From assembly GCA_031425525.1 (NCBI GenBank), contig JANPJM010000078.1, positions 62,001 to 126,000 of the forward strand: a DNA stretch of 64,000 nucleotides. The letters run 5' to 3'. The stretch comes from JANNMJ01 sp031425525. GTDB lineage: Bacteria; Bacteroidota; Bacteroidia; Cytophagales; Hymenobacteraceae. How positions within the stretch are numbered: the first letter of the stretch is position 1; every line of letters begins with the position of its first letter. The notes under the pieces were generated by a model. It was not told where the DNA came from, made no database searches, and saw nothing but the letters and a program-made list of their open reading frames with translations. Position numbers and translations under genes: made by a program. This document shows positions 1-7,344 of the stretch, piece after piece.

Positions 1-1510
1 AGGTCCGGGTGCCGGTCACGGGGGCATCCACGTAGGTGCCGCCGCCGGGGTCGTAGCGCACGGGCTGGTCGTTGGCGTACAGGGCAATTGTTTCGCGGCC
101 GGTTCGCAGAAAACCGGAGTGGCGCAGCCCGCCTTTCAGGGTCAGGCGGGTACCGAGCTTGCGCTCGCCGCTGACATACAAGGCCGTTTCGAGGGCGTAT
201 TTGCGGTCGAGGGTGGCACCCGTAACGGTCGAGTTGTCGAGCGGCGCGACGGTGCCGGGCCGGAAGTCGTAGGCCAGCGCCGAAGCGCCGAAGTCGAGCG
301 TAGTGCCGGCCAAAAACCACGACGCGTCGGCCTTCAGGTTGCGCGTGATGATGTTGGAGCGCCAAGTGTACGGATTGACCGCCAGCACGTCGAGGCGGTA
401 ATCGTAATCGCTAGTGATGGCGGTGAAGTTGGTGAAGAGGCGGTCGGAGAACAGGTGGTTCCAGCGCAGCGTGGCGGTGGTGCTGCCCCAACTTGCGCCG
501 AAAAGACGCGGAATGGCGAGGCGGTCGCGCCCGAAGTAGCCCGACAGGAACAGCCGGTCGCGCGGGCCGAGGCGGTAGTTCACCTTCGCGTTCAGGTCGT
601 AGAAATACAGCTTGTTGCGTCGGATGTTGGCATCGCCCGAGAGTGGCAGGAAGATGTCGGCGTAGGAGCGGCGGGCGGCCAGCAGCACCGCGCCGCGCCC
701 CGTGCCGCTGGAGTCTTTATGAATCGGTGCTTCCACGGTCAGGCGACTCGAAATCAACCCCACCCCGCCGCTGAACCGCAAACGCTTGGTGTTGCCGTCG
801 CGCTGGCGCACGTCGAGGACGCTGCTTAGCCGCCCGCCGTACGCCGCCGGAATGCCGCCTTTGTAAAGCGTGAAGTCTTTGACGGCCTCGGAGTTGAACA
901 CCGAAAAGAAACCGAACAAATGCGAGGCGTTGAAAATGATGGCCTCATCGAGCAGCACCAGGTTCTGGTCGGTGCCGCCGCCGCGCACGCTGAAACCGGC
1001 GGCCCCTTCGCCGGCGCTCGTCACGCCGGGCAGGTATTGCAGCGTTTTGAGGATGTCGCGCTCGCCGAGCAGCACTGGTACTTTGTTGGCGGTGCGAATG
1101 TCGAGGCGTTCGACGCTCATATCGGCGCGCTTCACGGGGTCGTCGGGGCGGGCGGTAACTTCCACGGTTTCGAGCTTTTGCCCATCGTCGGGTTGGAGCT
1201 GGAAGACGCGCGTGGTGGCGGCGCGCAGCTCCACGCCGGTTTGCCGCAGCGTGGCGAAACCCAAATAGCTCACCACCAGTGTGTAGGTACCGGGCGGCAC
1301 CGTCACGGAGTAAAAACCGTAGCCGTTGGTGGTGGTGCCGGCTTTGGCTTCCACCACCTGCACGGTGGCGCCGGGCAGGTCTTCGCCGGTGGCGGCATCG
1401 CGCACGGTGCCGCTGAGGGTGCAGGTGGTTTGGGCGGCGGCGGACGGCGGCGCGTGCCAACCAAGGGCCAGCACGCCGCAAACGGTCCAGAATCGGAGGA
1501 GGTATCGCAT
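1..1510 (-). CDS. TonB-dependent outer-membrane receptor (N-terminal part, runs off window)
   Basis: The reverse strand reads open from an ATG at 1510 to the window edge, 503 codons, so the C-terminal barrel is missing. It starts with a signal peptide (MRYLLRFWTVCGVLALGWHA) cut near AAAQ. A carboxypeptidase-regulatory-like beta-sandwich follows (about residues 28-110, with SGTVRDAATGEDLPGATV), then a plug domain with LQYLPGVTSAGEGAAGFSVRGG, then barrel strands. This is the classic Bacteroidota layout for receptors that import a large ligand across the outer membrane using TonB energy. The substrate cannot be told, and no SusD partner is visible on this side. Family call is firm, specificity unknown. 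Confidence 0.93.
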   Translation of the reverse strand, partial: MRYLLRFWTVCGVLALGWHAPPSAAAQTTCTLSGTVRDAATGEDLPGATVQVVEAKAGTTTNGYGFYSVTVPPGTYTLVVSYLGFATLRQTGVELRAATTRVFQLQPDDGQKLETVEVTARPDDPVKRADMSVERLDIRTANKVPVLLGERDILKTLQYLPGVTSAGEGAAGFSVRGGGTDQNLVLLDEAIIFNASHLFGFFSVFNSEAVKDFTLYKGGIPAAYGGRLSSVLDVRQRDGNTKRLRFSGGVGLISSRLTVEAPIHKDSSGTGRGAVLLAARRSYADIFLPLSGDANIRRNKLYFYDLNAKVNYRLGPRDRLFLSGYFGRDRLAIPRLFGASWGSTTATLRWNHLFSDRLFTNFTAITSDYDYRLDVLAVNPYTWRSNIITRNLKADASWFLAGTTLDFGASALAYDFRPGTVAPLDNSTVTGATLDRKYALETALYVSGERKLGTRLTLKGGLRHSGFLRTGRETIALYANDQPVRYDPGGGTYVDAPVTGTRT

Positions 1511-1680
1511 AACCAGAGATGAGAGGGGTCGAGGTACGAGCAGCGGCGTTCGACGACGACGACGGGAGCAAAAGTCCATCGTGGGCGTGCGCTCCCCAAT
1601 TCATTCTGGTTGAAGCCGAAAAAACGACCGGTCAAGCCGGAAAATCGCGGCCTGAGGCGGGGGGCTTAACAACGTAGTTC

Positions 1681-1830
1681 TGTCATGGCGAGGAGGCTTT
1701 GCGACGAAGCAATCCTCGTTTGCTCGGCGGTTGTAGCGCGGACTTCAGTCCGCCGTTTCACAACACGACGGGTTATTTGCGCCGTTTGGGCTGTCAAACT
1801 GCGGCCTAAAGTCCGCGCTATAATCTGCAC
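1681..1830. repeat. Interspersed repeat, copy 1 (GTCATGGCGAGGAGGC family)
   Basis: The block opens with GTCATGGCGAGGAGGCTTTG followed by a CGACGAAGCAATC stretch, then a TGTAGCGCGGACT / AGTCCGC hairpin at about 1733-1757 and a second inverted AAAGTCCGCGCTATA half at about 1809-1824. Nearly the same arrangement occurs at 4089-4170, and the head sequence again at 4525. It lies between two reverse-strand genes and shows no credible coding. It behaves like a REP- or MITE-type dispersed element. Confidence 0.6.
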
Positions 1831-1847
1831 GAAAGCCCCCCCTAACC

Positions 1848-3134
1848 TCAGGGTGTTGGCGTGCGCGACTGGGCCCGCGCGGGCGCCGCTGGTCGCGTGG
1901 GCGGTACCGGTTCGGCAGGTTGTTGGGCCGGTACCACCGGCGGCGCCGAATAGCCCAGCGGCGCCCAACGCTGCCCGTTCCATACCGCAATGCGGGTCGC
2001 GACCACGCCCCCGGCCTTGAAAAAATCGCCCACTGCGTATACGTTCCCGCGTTTGTCGGTGGCCAGGGCGCTCACGCCGCCCATCAGCCCGGTGGTCAGC
2101 GGATTCCAGCGGGTGCCCGTCCAGGTGGCTACGCGGTTGGCGGCGGCGCCGTCGGCGGCCGTAAAATCGCCGCCGATGTACACGTGGCCCTGCGCATCGG
2201 CCACCAGCGTGTTCACGGTGTTGTTGGCGCCCGTGCCGAGCGCCCGCCAGCTTGTGCCATCCCAGCGCGCGACCCGATTGACCGTTACGTCGCCGGACTT
2301 CACGAATTCGCCGCCAGCGTACACGTTCCCGCCGCCATCCACGCCCAACGCGTGGACAAGGGTATTCAGCCCCGCGCCCGGCACGCGCCACGCCGTGCCA
2401 TCCCAGCGGGCCACGCGGCTACTGGTGGCCTCGTCGCCGACCCGGAATTTGCCGCCCGCGTACAAATTTCCCCGCCGATCGACCGCCAGCGCGTACACGG
2501 TGCTGTTGAGGCCCGTGGCGAGGGCGTTCCACTGGGTACCGTCCCAACGGGCGATGTTGGCGGTTTCGAGCGGCCCGACCGGGCCAAACTGCCCCCCGGC
2601 CACCAGCCCGCCGCGCCGATCCAGGGCCAGCGCCCACACCGTGTTGTCGAGGCCGGGGCCGAGGGCGCTCCACTGGGCGCCGTCCCAGCGCGCGACCCGG
2701 TTGGCGGGTTGGCCGCCCGCCGTCGTGAACTGGCCCCCGACGTACACGTGCCCCAGGCTATCGACCACGATGGCGCGCACGGGGCCGTTCAGGCCGGTTC
2801 CCAAGGGGCTCCAAGCGACGCCGTCCCAGCGGGCGATGAAGTTGGCGGGCACGCCGCCCGCCATCCCAAACAACCCGCCGATATACACCTCGCCGCCCGG
2901 CGCGCAGGCAATCGACGTCACGGTGGCGTCGGCGCCTTCGGCTTCATCGCCGGCGGGCCGGTTGGCCGCCGGCTGAGCGGTTGGGGCAACCGCTGCCGCG
3001 CGAGACCCCGGCGGCCACCCCGGAAATACCACCGCGCCCGTAGCGGCAACTCCTTGGCCGGACAGTAACAACCCCAGAAATACCAGTGCCCCCCCACGCA
3101 ATAAGGGCAACAGCGACAACAATGCAGTGCGCAT
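1848..3134 (-). CDS. Secreted repeat protein, predicted beta-propeller
   Basis: 428 residues with a signal peptide (hydrophobic stretch LLPLLRGGALVFLGLLLSG). The body is made of seven or eight repeats of about 42 residues of the pattern GNVYVGGxF-TxAGG-xxANRVARWDG-xxWxALGxGL-NxTVxALAVD. Such GGxF and ARWDG repeats are typical of exported propeller-like proteins in Bacteroidota. A proline/alanine-rich tail ends the protein, and no type IX sorting domain is visible, unlike the two secreted proteins near 60 kb. The function is unknown; binding or surface display is an inference. The start was chosen for the signal peptide. Confidence 0.8.
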   Translation of the reverse strand: MRTALLSLLPLLRGGALVFLGLLLSGQGVAATGAVVFPGWPPGSRAAAVAPTAQPAANRPAGDEAEGADATVTSIACAPGGEVYIGGLFGMAGGVPANFIARWDGVAWSPLGTGLNGPVRAIVVDSLGHVYVGGQFTTAGGQPANRVARWDGAQWSALGPGLDNTVWALALDRRGGLVAGGQFGPVGPLETANIARWDGTQWNALATGLNSTVYALAVDRRGNLYAGGKFRVGDEATSSRVARWDGTAWRVPGAGLNTLVHALGVDGGGNVYAGGEFVKSGDVTVNRVARWDGTSWRALGTGANNTVNTLVADAQGHVYIGGDFTAADGAAANRVATWTGTRWNPLTTGLMGGVSALATDKRGNVYAVGDFFKAGGVVATRIAVWNGQRWAPLGYSAPPVVPAQQPAEPVPPTRPAAPARAQSRTPTP

Positions 3135-3267
3135 GATCGGTAGCTAAAATGCCGAATGAAACCTCCTGATGCGCCCCCGAAGCAGGCGCAACTCAAAGCT
3201 ACCAGCCCCGCGCTCAGGCGCTGTAACCAAGTGAGTAACAATCGGGCAACATAGCCCCAAAGGCCAC

Positions 3268-3304
3268 AAAAAAGCCTCTCCAGCGGGGGCTGAAGAGGCT
3301 TTTT
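3268..3304 (-). terminator. Terminator of tRNA-Leu
   Basis: A hairpin with AAAGCCTCT / AGAGGCTTT arms and flanking A/T runs lies directly after the 3' end of the tRNA on the reverse strand. It could also act on rightward transcripts. Confidence 0.75.
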
Positions 3305-3305
3305 G

Positions 3306-3387
3306 TACCCGGAGCCGGAGTCGAACCGGCACATCTTTCGATAACGGTGTTTGAGACCGTCGCGTCTACCGGTTCCGCCATCCGGGC
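3306..3387 (-). tRNA. tRNA-Leu(CAA)
   Basis: The reverse strand folds as an 82-nt class II tRNA. The 5' arm GCCCGGA pairs with TCCGGGT (one G-U), the T-arm is GCCGGTTCGACTCCGGC, a long variable arm is present, and the anticodon loop is CTCAAAC, giving anticodon CAA for UUG codons. The discriminator is A and CCA is not encoded. A minus-7 box lies 41 nt upstream and a terminator directly follows. Confidence 0.95.
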
Positions 3388-3427
3388 AGGGAAGGGGGCG
3401 CACGCGGGGTGCGCCGGAATCGGGGTG

Positions 3428-3435
3428 CAAACTTA
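3428..3435 (-). promoter_or_regulatory. Minus-7 promoter box for tRNA-Leu
   Basis: The reverse strand reads TAAGTTTG, matching the Bacteroidota minus-7 consensus TAnnTTTG, 41 nt upstream of the mature tRNA 5' end. The minus-33 element is weak. Confidence 0.55.
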
Positions 3436-3510
3436 CCCCGGCGCGGCCGTTTCCGCAACCAATCGCCGCATTTCGGGCCGGAAAAGTTACGGCGGGCCGC
3501 TTGGCTCCTG

Positions 3511-4050
3511 TTACGCAGCGCCCACGGCGAGGCCTGCCACTTGCTCGCGCAGGCGCAACACATAGCGGCGGCGCAGGTAGTAGGCGAGGATTTGGTCGAG
3601 GGCGGCGGCCTGGGCGTCGGGGGGCAGCGTGGGGTAGGTTTCGAGGGTCGGCAGAATGGCGGTTTCGAGCGAATCGGCCAGCTCGGCTACGGCATCGAGG
3701 GTGCGGCGGGTGGCGGCGGGGTCGGGTTCGAACTGCAAGTCCATCACTTGCTCATTCAACTCCATCACTTCGAGCAGGAAAGCGGGCGGTAGGGCGGGGG
3801 TTTCGCCGGTGGCGCCCAGGCGGTTGTGCAACCGCAGCAGGTATTCGAGGCGCCGGTCGTAGTCGCTGAGGGTGCGGTAGGCGTCGGTGTTGCGGGTGGC
3901 TTTTTCGAGTACCTGCTGCTGCACCTCGGGCGGTTCGTTGGCGAAGAAATCGGGGTGGGTTTCGCGGCTCAGGCGGTGGTAGGCGGCGCGGAGCGCGGCG
4001 GGGTCGGGGAGGAAGGATTCGGGGAGGTCGTAAAGGTCGAAGTAGGTCAT
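3511..4050 (-). CDS. hscB: HscB-type Fe-S cluster co-chaperone (J-domain)
   Basis: 179 residues. Residues 1-75 form a J-domain with the HPD motif at 32-34 (RETHPDFF), followed by NTDAYRTLSDYDRRLEYLL, which is characteristic of HscB rather than DnaJ. The C-terminal half (about 90-175) is the helical bundle that in the family binds the IscU scaffold, with EVMELNEQVMDL as its start. HscB stimulates the HscA/Hsp70 ATPase and helps transfer iron-sulfur clusters from IscU to targets in the cytoplasm. No isc or suf genes are adjacent, which is common outside Proteobacteria. Length is normal for the family. Confidence 0.88.
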   Translation of the reverse strand: MTYFDLYDLPESFLPDPAALRAAYHRLSRETHPDFFANEPPEVQQQVLEKATRNTDAYRTLSDYDRRLEYLLRLHNRLGATGETPALPPAFLLEVMELNEQVMDLQFEPDPAATRRTLDAVAELADSLETAILPTLETYPTLPPDAQAAALDQILAYYLRRRYVLRLREQVAGLAVGAA

Positions 4051-4088
4051 GGGGGGAGGGTGGAAGGTGAGAGGGCGATACTTTTTCT

Positions 4089-4170
4089 GTCATTGCGAGG
4101 AGGCTTTGCGACGAGGCAATCTCGCGATTTGATCGGCCAATGTAGTGCGGACTGAAGTCCGCACTACCGC
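4089..4170. repeat. Interspersed repeat, copy 2
   Basis: Head sequence GTCATTGCGAGGAGGCTTTG and CGACGAGGCAATC, then the hairpin TGTAGTGCGGACT / AGTCCGCACTAC. This is the same two-part arrangement as at 1681 with base changes. It lies in the gap between hscB and the next reverse gene. Confidence 0.6.
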
Positions 4171-4209
4171 CCGTTCGGCGCGGCAAGCGGACCGGAGGCC
4201 CGCGTTCCT

Positions 4210-4494
4210 TTAGGCCTCCTCAAACGAAAAGGTTTGGGCGGGTTCGGCGAACAGGGCTTTGGTGCGCGGCCACACGCCGCCGAACAACGCGGAGCGGCGG
4301 TAGTGGTTCAGGGCGGCCTCCGATTCCCAGATGGAGTAGGTGGCGAGGATGTGCGGCGTGCCTGCCTCGCGCCAGAGCCGGACGGAACGGCAGCCGGGCT
4401 GCGCTTCGATGTGGGCTTGCGAGGCGGCGAAAAGGTCGAGGAACGCCGGTACGGCGTCGGGGCGGAAGGTCATCCGCACGATTCTGATCAGCAT
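4210..4494 (-). CDS. Antibiotic biosynthesis monooxygenase (ABM) fold protein
   Basis: 94 residues from an ATG at 4494 (MLIRIVRMTFRPDAVPAFLD). The pattern of N-terminal strand, helix with FLDLFAASQAHIEAQPGC, then RLWREAGTPHILATYSIWES and a closing helix HYRRSALFGGVW matches the dimeric alpha-beta barrel ABM domain. Relatives include heme-degrading and quinol monooxygenases and many small proteins of unknown role. No catalytic residue can be assigned, so a specific reaction is not claimed. An upstream in-frame extension exists but lies in repeat sequence, so the MLIRIV start is preferred. Confidence 0.78.
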   Translation of the reverse strand: MLIRIVRMTFRPDAVPAFLDLFAASQAHIEAQPGCRSVRLWREAGTPHILATYSIWESEAALNHYRRSALFGGVWPRTKALFAEPAQTFSFEEA

Positions 4495-4524
4495 AGGAAG
4501 GGCAAGGTAAGGCGGCGGCGGTTG

Positions 4525-4679
4525 GTCATGGCGAGGAGGCTTGGAGCCTGCCACGAGCGAAGCGTGGTGGACGAAGCAATCTCGCGGTAAACAAGCCACG
4601 CCACGCACACCCGATGCGAGATTGCCACGTCGGCCCTTCGTTCCTCAGGGTAAACTCCAAGCCTCCTCCTCGCAATGAC
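4525..4679. repeat. MITE-like element with terminal inverted repeats
   Basis: A 155-bp segment is bounded by inverted arms of about 22 bp: GTCATGGCGAGGAGGCTTGG at 4525 and its complement ending CCTCGCAATGAC at 4679. An inner inverted pair, GCAATCTCGC / GCGAGATTGC, lies near 4577 and 4616. The left arm is the head of the repeats at 1681 and 4089. It lies beside the ABM gene start. No coding is seen. Confidence 0.65.
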
Positions 4680-4881
4680 AGAACGAATGGAAGCCTCCCG
4701 CAAAACTCGAAACTCCCCCTCACCCCGCGTAAGCGCCCGTGTCGGTGAGGCGCAGCACGCCGAGGCCCACGAGCGTATCGAGGCGGGGGTGCCCTTAGGC
4801 ATCGCACCGTGCGGGGGCTACCCGTACCGCGCGGCTACCCGCAGCTTCCGTGGCTTCCATTTTTTCTTATCCGCCCCTTTG

Positions 4882-5154
4882 ATGCGACTATCTTCTGCCC
4901 TCTGGCCCGCAGCCCTGCTGCTGACGGCCGCGCTCGGCGGCTGCGCCGCCGATAATCTGCAAGACCTGACGGATGCCCCGGTGGACGCGCCGTGCGATTC
5001 GACCGGGGTAGCGACGCACACCAGCCCCCCCCCGGAGCAGCCGCCCGCAAAGGAGTGGAATCGATCGCTTGTAGAAGAAATCAAGAAGAAAACGTTCAGC
5101 ACTCACTGGCGCATCCGGTACACTCACCACCCAAAAGCAGGGGTCTACCGGTAA
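4882..5154 (+). CDS. Small putative lipoprotein
   Basis: 90 residues from the ATG at 4882. A positively charged start and hydrophobic core end in the lipobox LGGC at residues 22-25, so the mature protein would be anchored by a lipidated cysteine. The rest is short, proline-rich in the middle (SPPPEQPPAKEW) and basic at the end. No domain is recognised. The open frame extends upstream into the repeat element, but only the internal start gives a signal peptide. Confidence 0.55.
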   Translation: MRLSSALWPAALLLTAALGGCAADNLQDLTDAPVDAPCDSTGVATHTSPPPEQPPAKEWNRSLVEEIKKKTFSTHWRIRYTHHPKAGVYR

Positions 5155-5280
5155 GGCCTAGGTTCCCGGTGGGTCGTTCCGCCACCTTTGTATCGTTCCA
5201 ACGGGGCTAGGCTTCAAACCTTCAGGTCGGCGGGCAGTTGTACCCCCCCACGGCTTTACCCTTTACATCCTTCAACGCCA

Positions 5281-5742
5281 ATGCCTACGCTTACCGCCTC
5301 CCCTTTTCACCCCCTGACCAACGCTTTGCTACCGGTGTACCGGGAGGCGTACCTGATGGGCGATCTGGTCCCGGAATCGACGGAGGCCGTCACGCGGTAT
5401 CTGTGCCAACAGCCGGCGGAGGCCGCGCTGGCCACGGCCCGCTGGCAGGAGCTGCGGGCGAGCGGCGAGCTTGCCGGGGCGACGACCGCGCCGTGGGAAG
5501 AAGCGAAAAAGATCGTCGTTTCCTCGTCGGCCGGCGCGCGCCGGTTTCGGATGCCGGCCCTGCGCATGTTCGCGCTGCTGGGCGGGCTGACCCTGACCGG
5601 CTTATCGGTGTATGGCCTGGACCTGGTGCAGCAGCAGGAGCAGGCCGACGCGGCCGGCCCGGTAGCGCGCCGCACGGAGCACACGATGGAAGCGGCTTCC
5701 ATCGCCAAAACGGAGGCCGCGCTGCTGGCCCAATCCCGCTAA
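5281..5742 (+). CDS. Single-pass membrane protein, anti-sigma-like layout
   Basis: 153 residues from the ATG at 5281. The first 60 residues (LLPVYREAYLMGDLVPESTE, then YLCQQPAEAALA) resemble the short helical N-domain of zinc-finger-type anti-sigma factors but lack the zinc ligands. A single transmembrane helix lies at about 98-115 (ALLGGLTLTGLSVYGL) and a charged tail follows. A CACCTTTG minus-7-like box lies at 5183-5190. It precedes the roadblock gene by 72 bp in the same direction, so they may be co-transcribed. The anti-sigma resemblance is only a layout argument. Confidence 0.6.
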   Translation: MPTLTASPFHPLTNALLPVYREAYLMGDLVPESTEAVTRYLCQQPAEAALATARWQELRASGELAGATTAPWEEAKKIVVSSSAGARRFRMPALRMFALLGGLTLTGLSVYGLDLVQQQEQADAAGPVARRTEHTMEAASIAKTEAALLAQSR

Positions 5743-5814
5743 GTCATTGACCACCGGCTGCCGCCGGTTTCTTTCCCTTTTTTCGTTTTTTCCTTTTCCC
5801 CCCCTTCTTTTTTT

Positions 5815-6195
5815 ATGGCTTACAGCCAGGATAATTCTTCCGGAATGGTCGTGCAGCAGATTCTGAACGACCTCCCCACCCTACTTGCCGTTGCCGTCGT
5901 CGACACGACCTCCGGGATGGCGATGGCGAGTCACTCCAACTCGGCCTCGCTCAACCCCGAGACCGCCGCCGCTTACAACGCCGAAGTCGTCAAGCAAAAG
6001 CAGAAGGCGATGACCGCCCTCAAGCTCAAGAACGAATCGATTGAGGACATCCTCATCACGCTCACGACGCAATCGCACCTGATTCGCCTGATCGATGGGG
6101 GGAAGAAATTCATCTACCTCGCGGTTAATCCACGCGACACGAATCTGGCCATCGCGCGCGACGTGCTTCGGTCGGCCGCCGAGCTGATGGACTAG
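5815..6195 (+). CDS. Roadblock/LC7-domain protein
   Basis: 126 residues. The order of strand VAVVDTTSGMAMASH, a long helix with NAEVVKQKQKAMTAL, then strands DILITLTTQSHLIRLI and KKFIYLAVNPRDTNLAIARD and a final helix fits the roadblock/LC7 fold (MglB and dynein light chain relatives). In bacteria such proteins often regulate a small Ras-like GTPase such as MglA, but no GTPase gene is in this window. It follows a membrane protein at 5281. No signal peptide; cytoplasmic dimer expected. Confidence 0.7.
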   Translation: MAYSQDNSSGMVVQQILNDLPTLLAVAVVDTTSGMAMASHSNSASLNPETAAAYNAEVVKQKQKAMTALKLKNESIEDILITLTTQSHLIRLIDGGKKFIYLAVNPRDTNLAIARDVLRSAAELMD

Positions 6196-6491
6196 GTACC
6201 GCACCTTCTGGTCCGTTCGTAGCCCTTGGTAGGTCCGGTTTGCCGGATGTACCAGGGGCTACGCGTTTGCGGCGTGCAGCCCCCAAAAAACGAAGTCGTA
6301 CCGGACGTGGACGAAGGCATCGGCCTGCGCTTCTACCGGCTGCTGTTGGAGGCGGCGCAACAGGCGCGGCCGGCTGGTAAACCCGTTGCCCGTCGCTTCT
6401 ACGTGCGCCTTATCAGTCCATGCCGCCGCCCCGCACCTGCCAAAATGGCGCAAACACTTGCCAAATTCCCCCTTTTTCCTGCCATAACCTG

Positions 6492-6575
6492 CCTCCGAGG
6501 TCCGGTTAGCCCCCTCCGAGGTCCGGTTAACGCCCTCCGAGGTCCGGTTAACGCCCTCCGAGGACCCCACGCGAC
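6492..6575. repeat. 21-bp tandem repeat block
   Basis: The unit CCTCCGAGGTCCGGTTAACG (plus C) starts at 6492, 6513, 6534 and 6555, the last diverging after nine bases; degenerate CTCCGAGGA units continue to about 6610. It lies in a 480-bp gap (6196-6678) with no gene I can support. Both strands stay open across it because the period is a multiple of three. Confidence 0.7.
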
Positions 6576-6619
6576 CCTGCAAGGGACCCGCGGCTCCCTC
6601 CGAGGAACCCGCAGGACGC

Positions 6620-6664
6620 AAAAAGGCCCGGTTTCGGCCCTGCGAGGGGCAAAACCGGGCCTTT
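6620..6664. terminator. Bidirectional terminator hairpin
   Basis: Arms AAAGGCCCGGTTT and AAAACCGGGCCTTT flank a GC-rich 16-nt loop, with A and T runs on the outer sides. It lies at the end of the repeat block and just downstream of the reverse-strand gene ending at 6679, which it probably terminates. Confidence 0.75.
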
Positions 6665-6678
6665 AGGGGCGCTACGCC

Positions 6679-7167
6679 TTAGGCGGCGGGCGGCGTGAGG
6701 GGCTTGGGCGGCCGGCCGCTGCCGCCGCCGGGGAAGCGCTGGCGCAGGTCGTCGTAGGCGGCCTGGGCGCCGGGGCGCTTGTTCTTCGCCAGAAACTTGA
6801 TGTTGTTGTAGATGATGAGGGCGGCGGCGTACGCGTCGGACCCGGCGAGCATCATCGTGGAATCGGTGTCGAGGGCGAGGCCGGCGAGCAGCATATGCAC
6901 CGGCGAGAGGCCGGCGAGGGCGTCGGTATCGGCCTCAAACTCCTTCATATCCACGAAATCGGGCACGAAGCCGGGATTGTTGGCGGCGTAGTCGCGGATT
7001 TTCTGGACGAAGGCGACCGTCTTGTCGGCCATTTTGAGCATCGTCTCGCGCTGCTCCGGGGTGAGGGCTTGCAGGTAGGGGCGCAGCACGGCGGCGCCCT
7101 GCTCGAAGAAATCGAACGCCTCTTTGAGCTTGGCGGCGGGAATGGGAACGGCCAGCAGGTTTTGCAT
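6679..7167 (-). CDS. Conserved-looking cytoplasmic protein, unknown function
   Basis: 162 residues from the ATG at 7167 (MQNLLAVPIPAAKLKEAFDF). Mostly helical: an N-terminal segment ends in LQALTPEQRETMLKMADK, a central part runs YAANNPGFVPDFVDMKEF, and a helix DAYAAALIIYNNIKFLAKN is followed by a glycine/proline-rich tail. I do not recognise a family with a known function. It is divergent from the histidine kinase at 7345, and a CATCTTTG minus-7-like box lies on its strand at 7213-7220. Confidence 0.7.
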   Translation of the reverse strand: MQNLLAVPIPAAKLKEAFDFFEQGAAVLRPYLQALTPEQRETMLKMADKTVAFVQKIRDYAANNPGFVPDFVDMKEFEADTDALAGLSPVHMLLAGLALDTDSTMMLAGSDAYAAALIIYNNIKFLAKNKRPGAQAAYDDLRQRFPGGGSGRPPKPLTPPAA

Positions 7168-7344
7168 CGGAGTACCGCGCCGGATGGGGAAAGTGAGGCC
7201 GCCCGCCGCCGGACAAAGATGCACCGCCGGCGGCCTCCCACCCGGCCGGGCGCGCCGGACGCGGGGCGCCGCCGGTGTGCCCAACTTCCAGCGGTGACCT
7301 TTGCGGCGTACTCGTCCGCCGCCCACCGCGCTTTTTTGCACCCG

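Noticed and set aside
1920..3068. A 382-codon forward frame opposite the propeller gene
   Set aside because: Its periodicity only mirrors the repeats on the other strand; no start signals or family.
4735..4806. Reverse-strand codons HPRLDTLVGLGVLRLTDTGA that look like a protein end
   Set aside because: Cut by a stop right upstream, with no start; could be a gene remnant but cannot be shown.
6226..6666. Forward and reverse frames across the 21-bp repeats
   Set aside because: Openness follows from the repeat period being a multiple of three; the ends read through a terminator.
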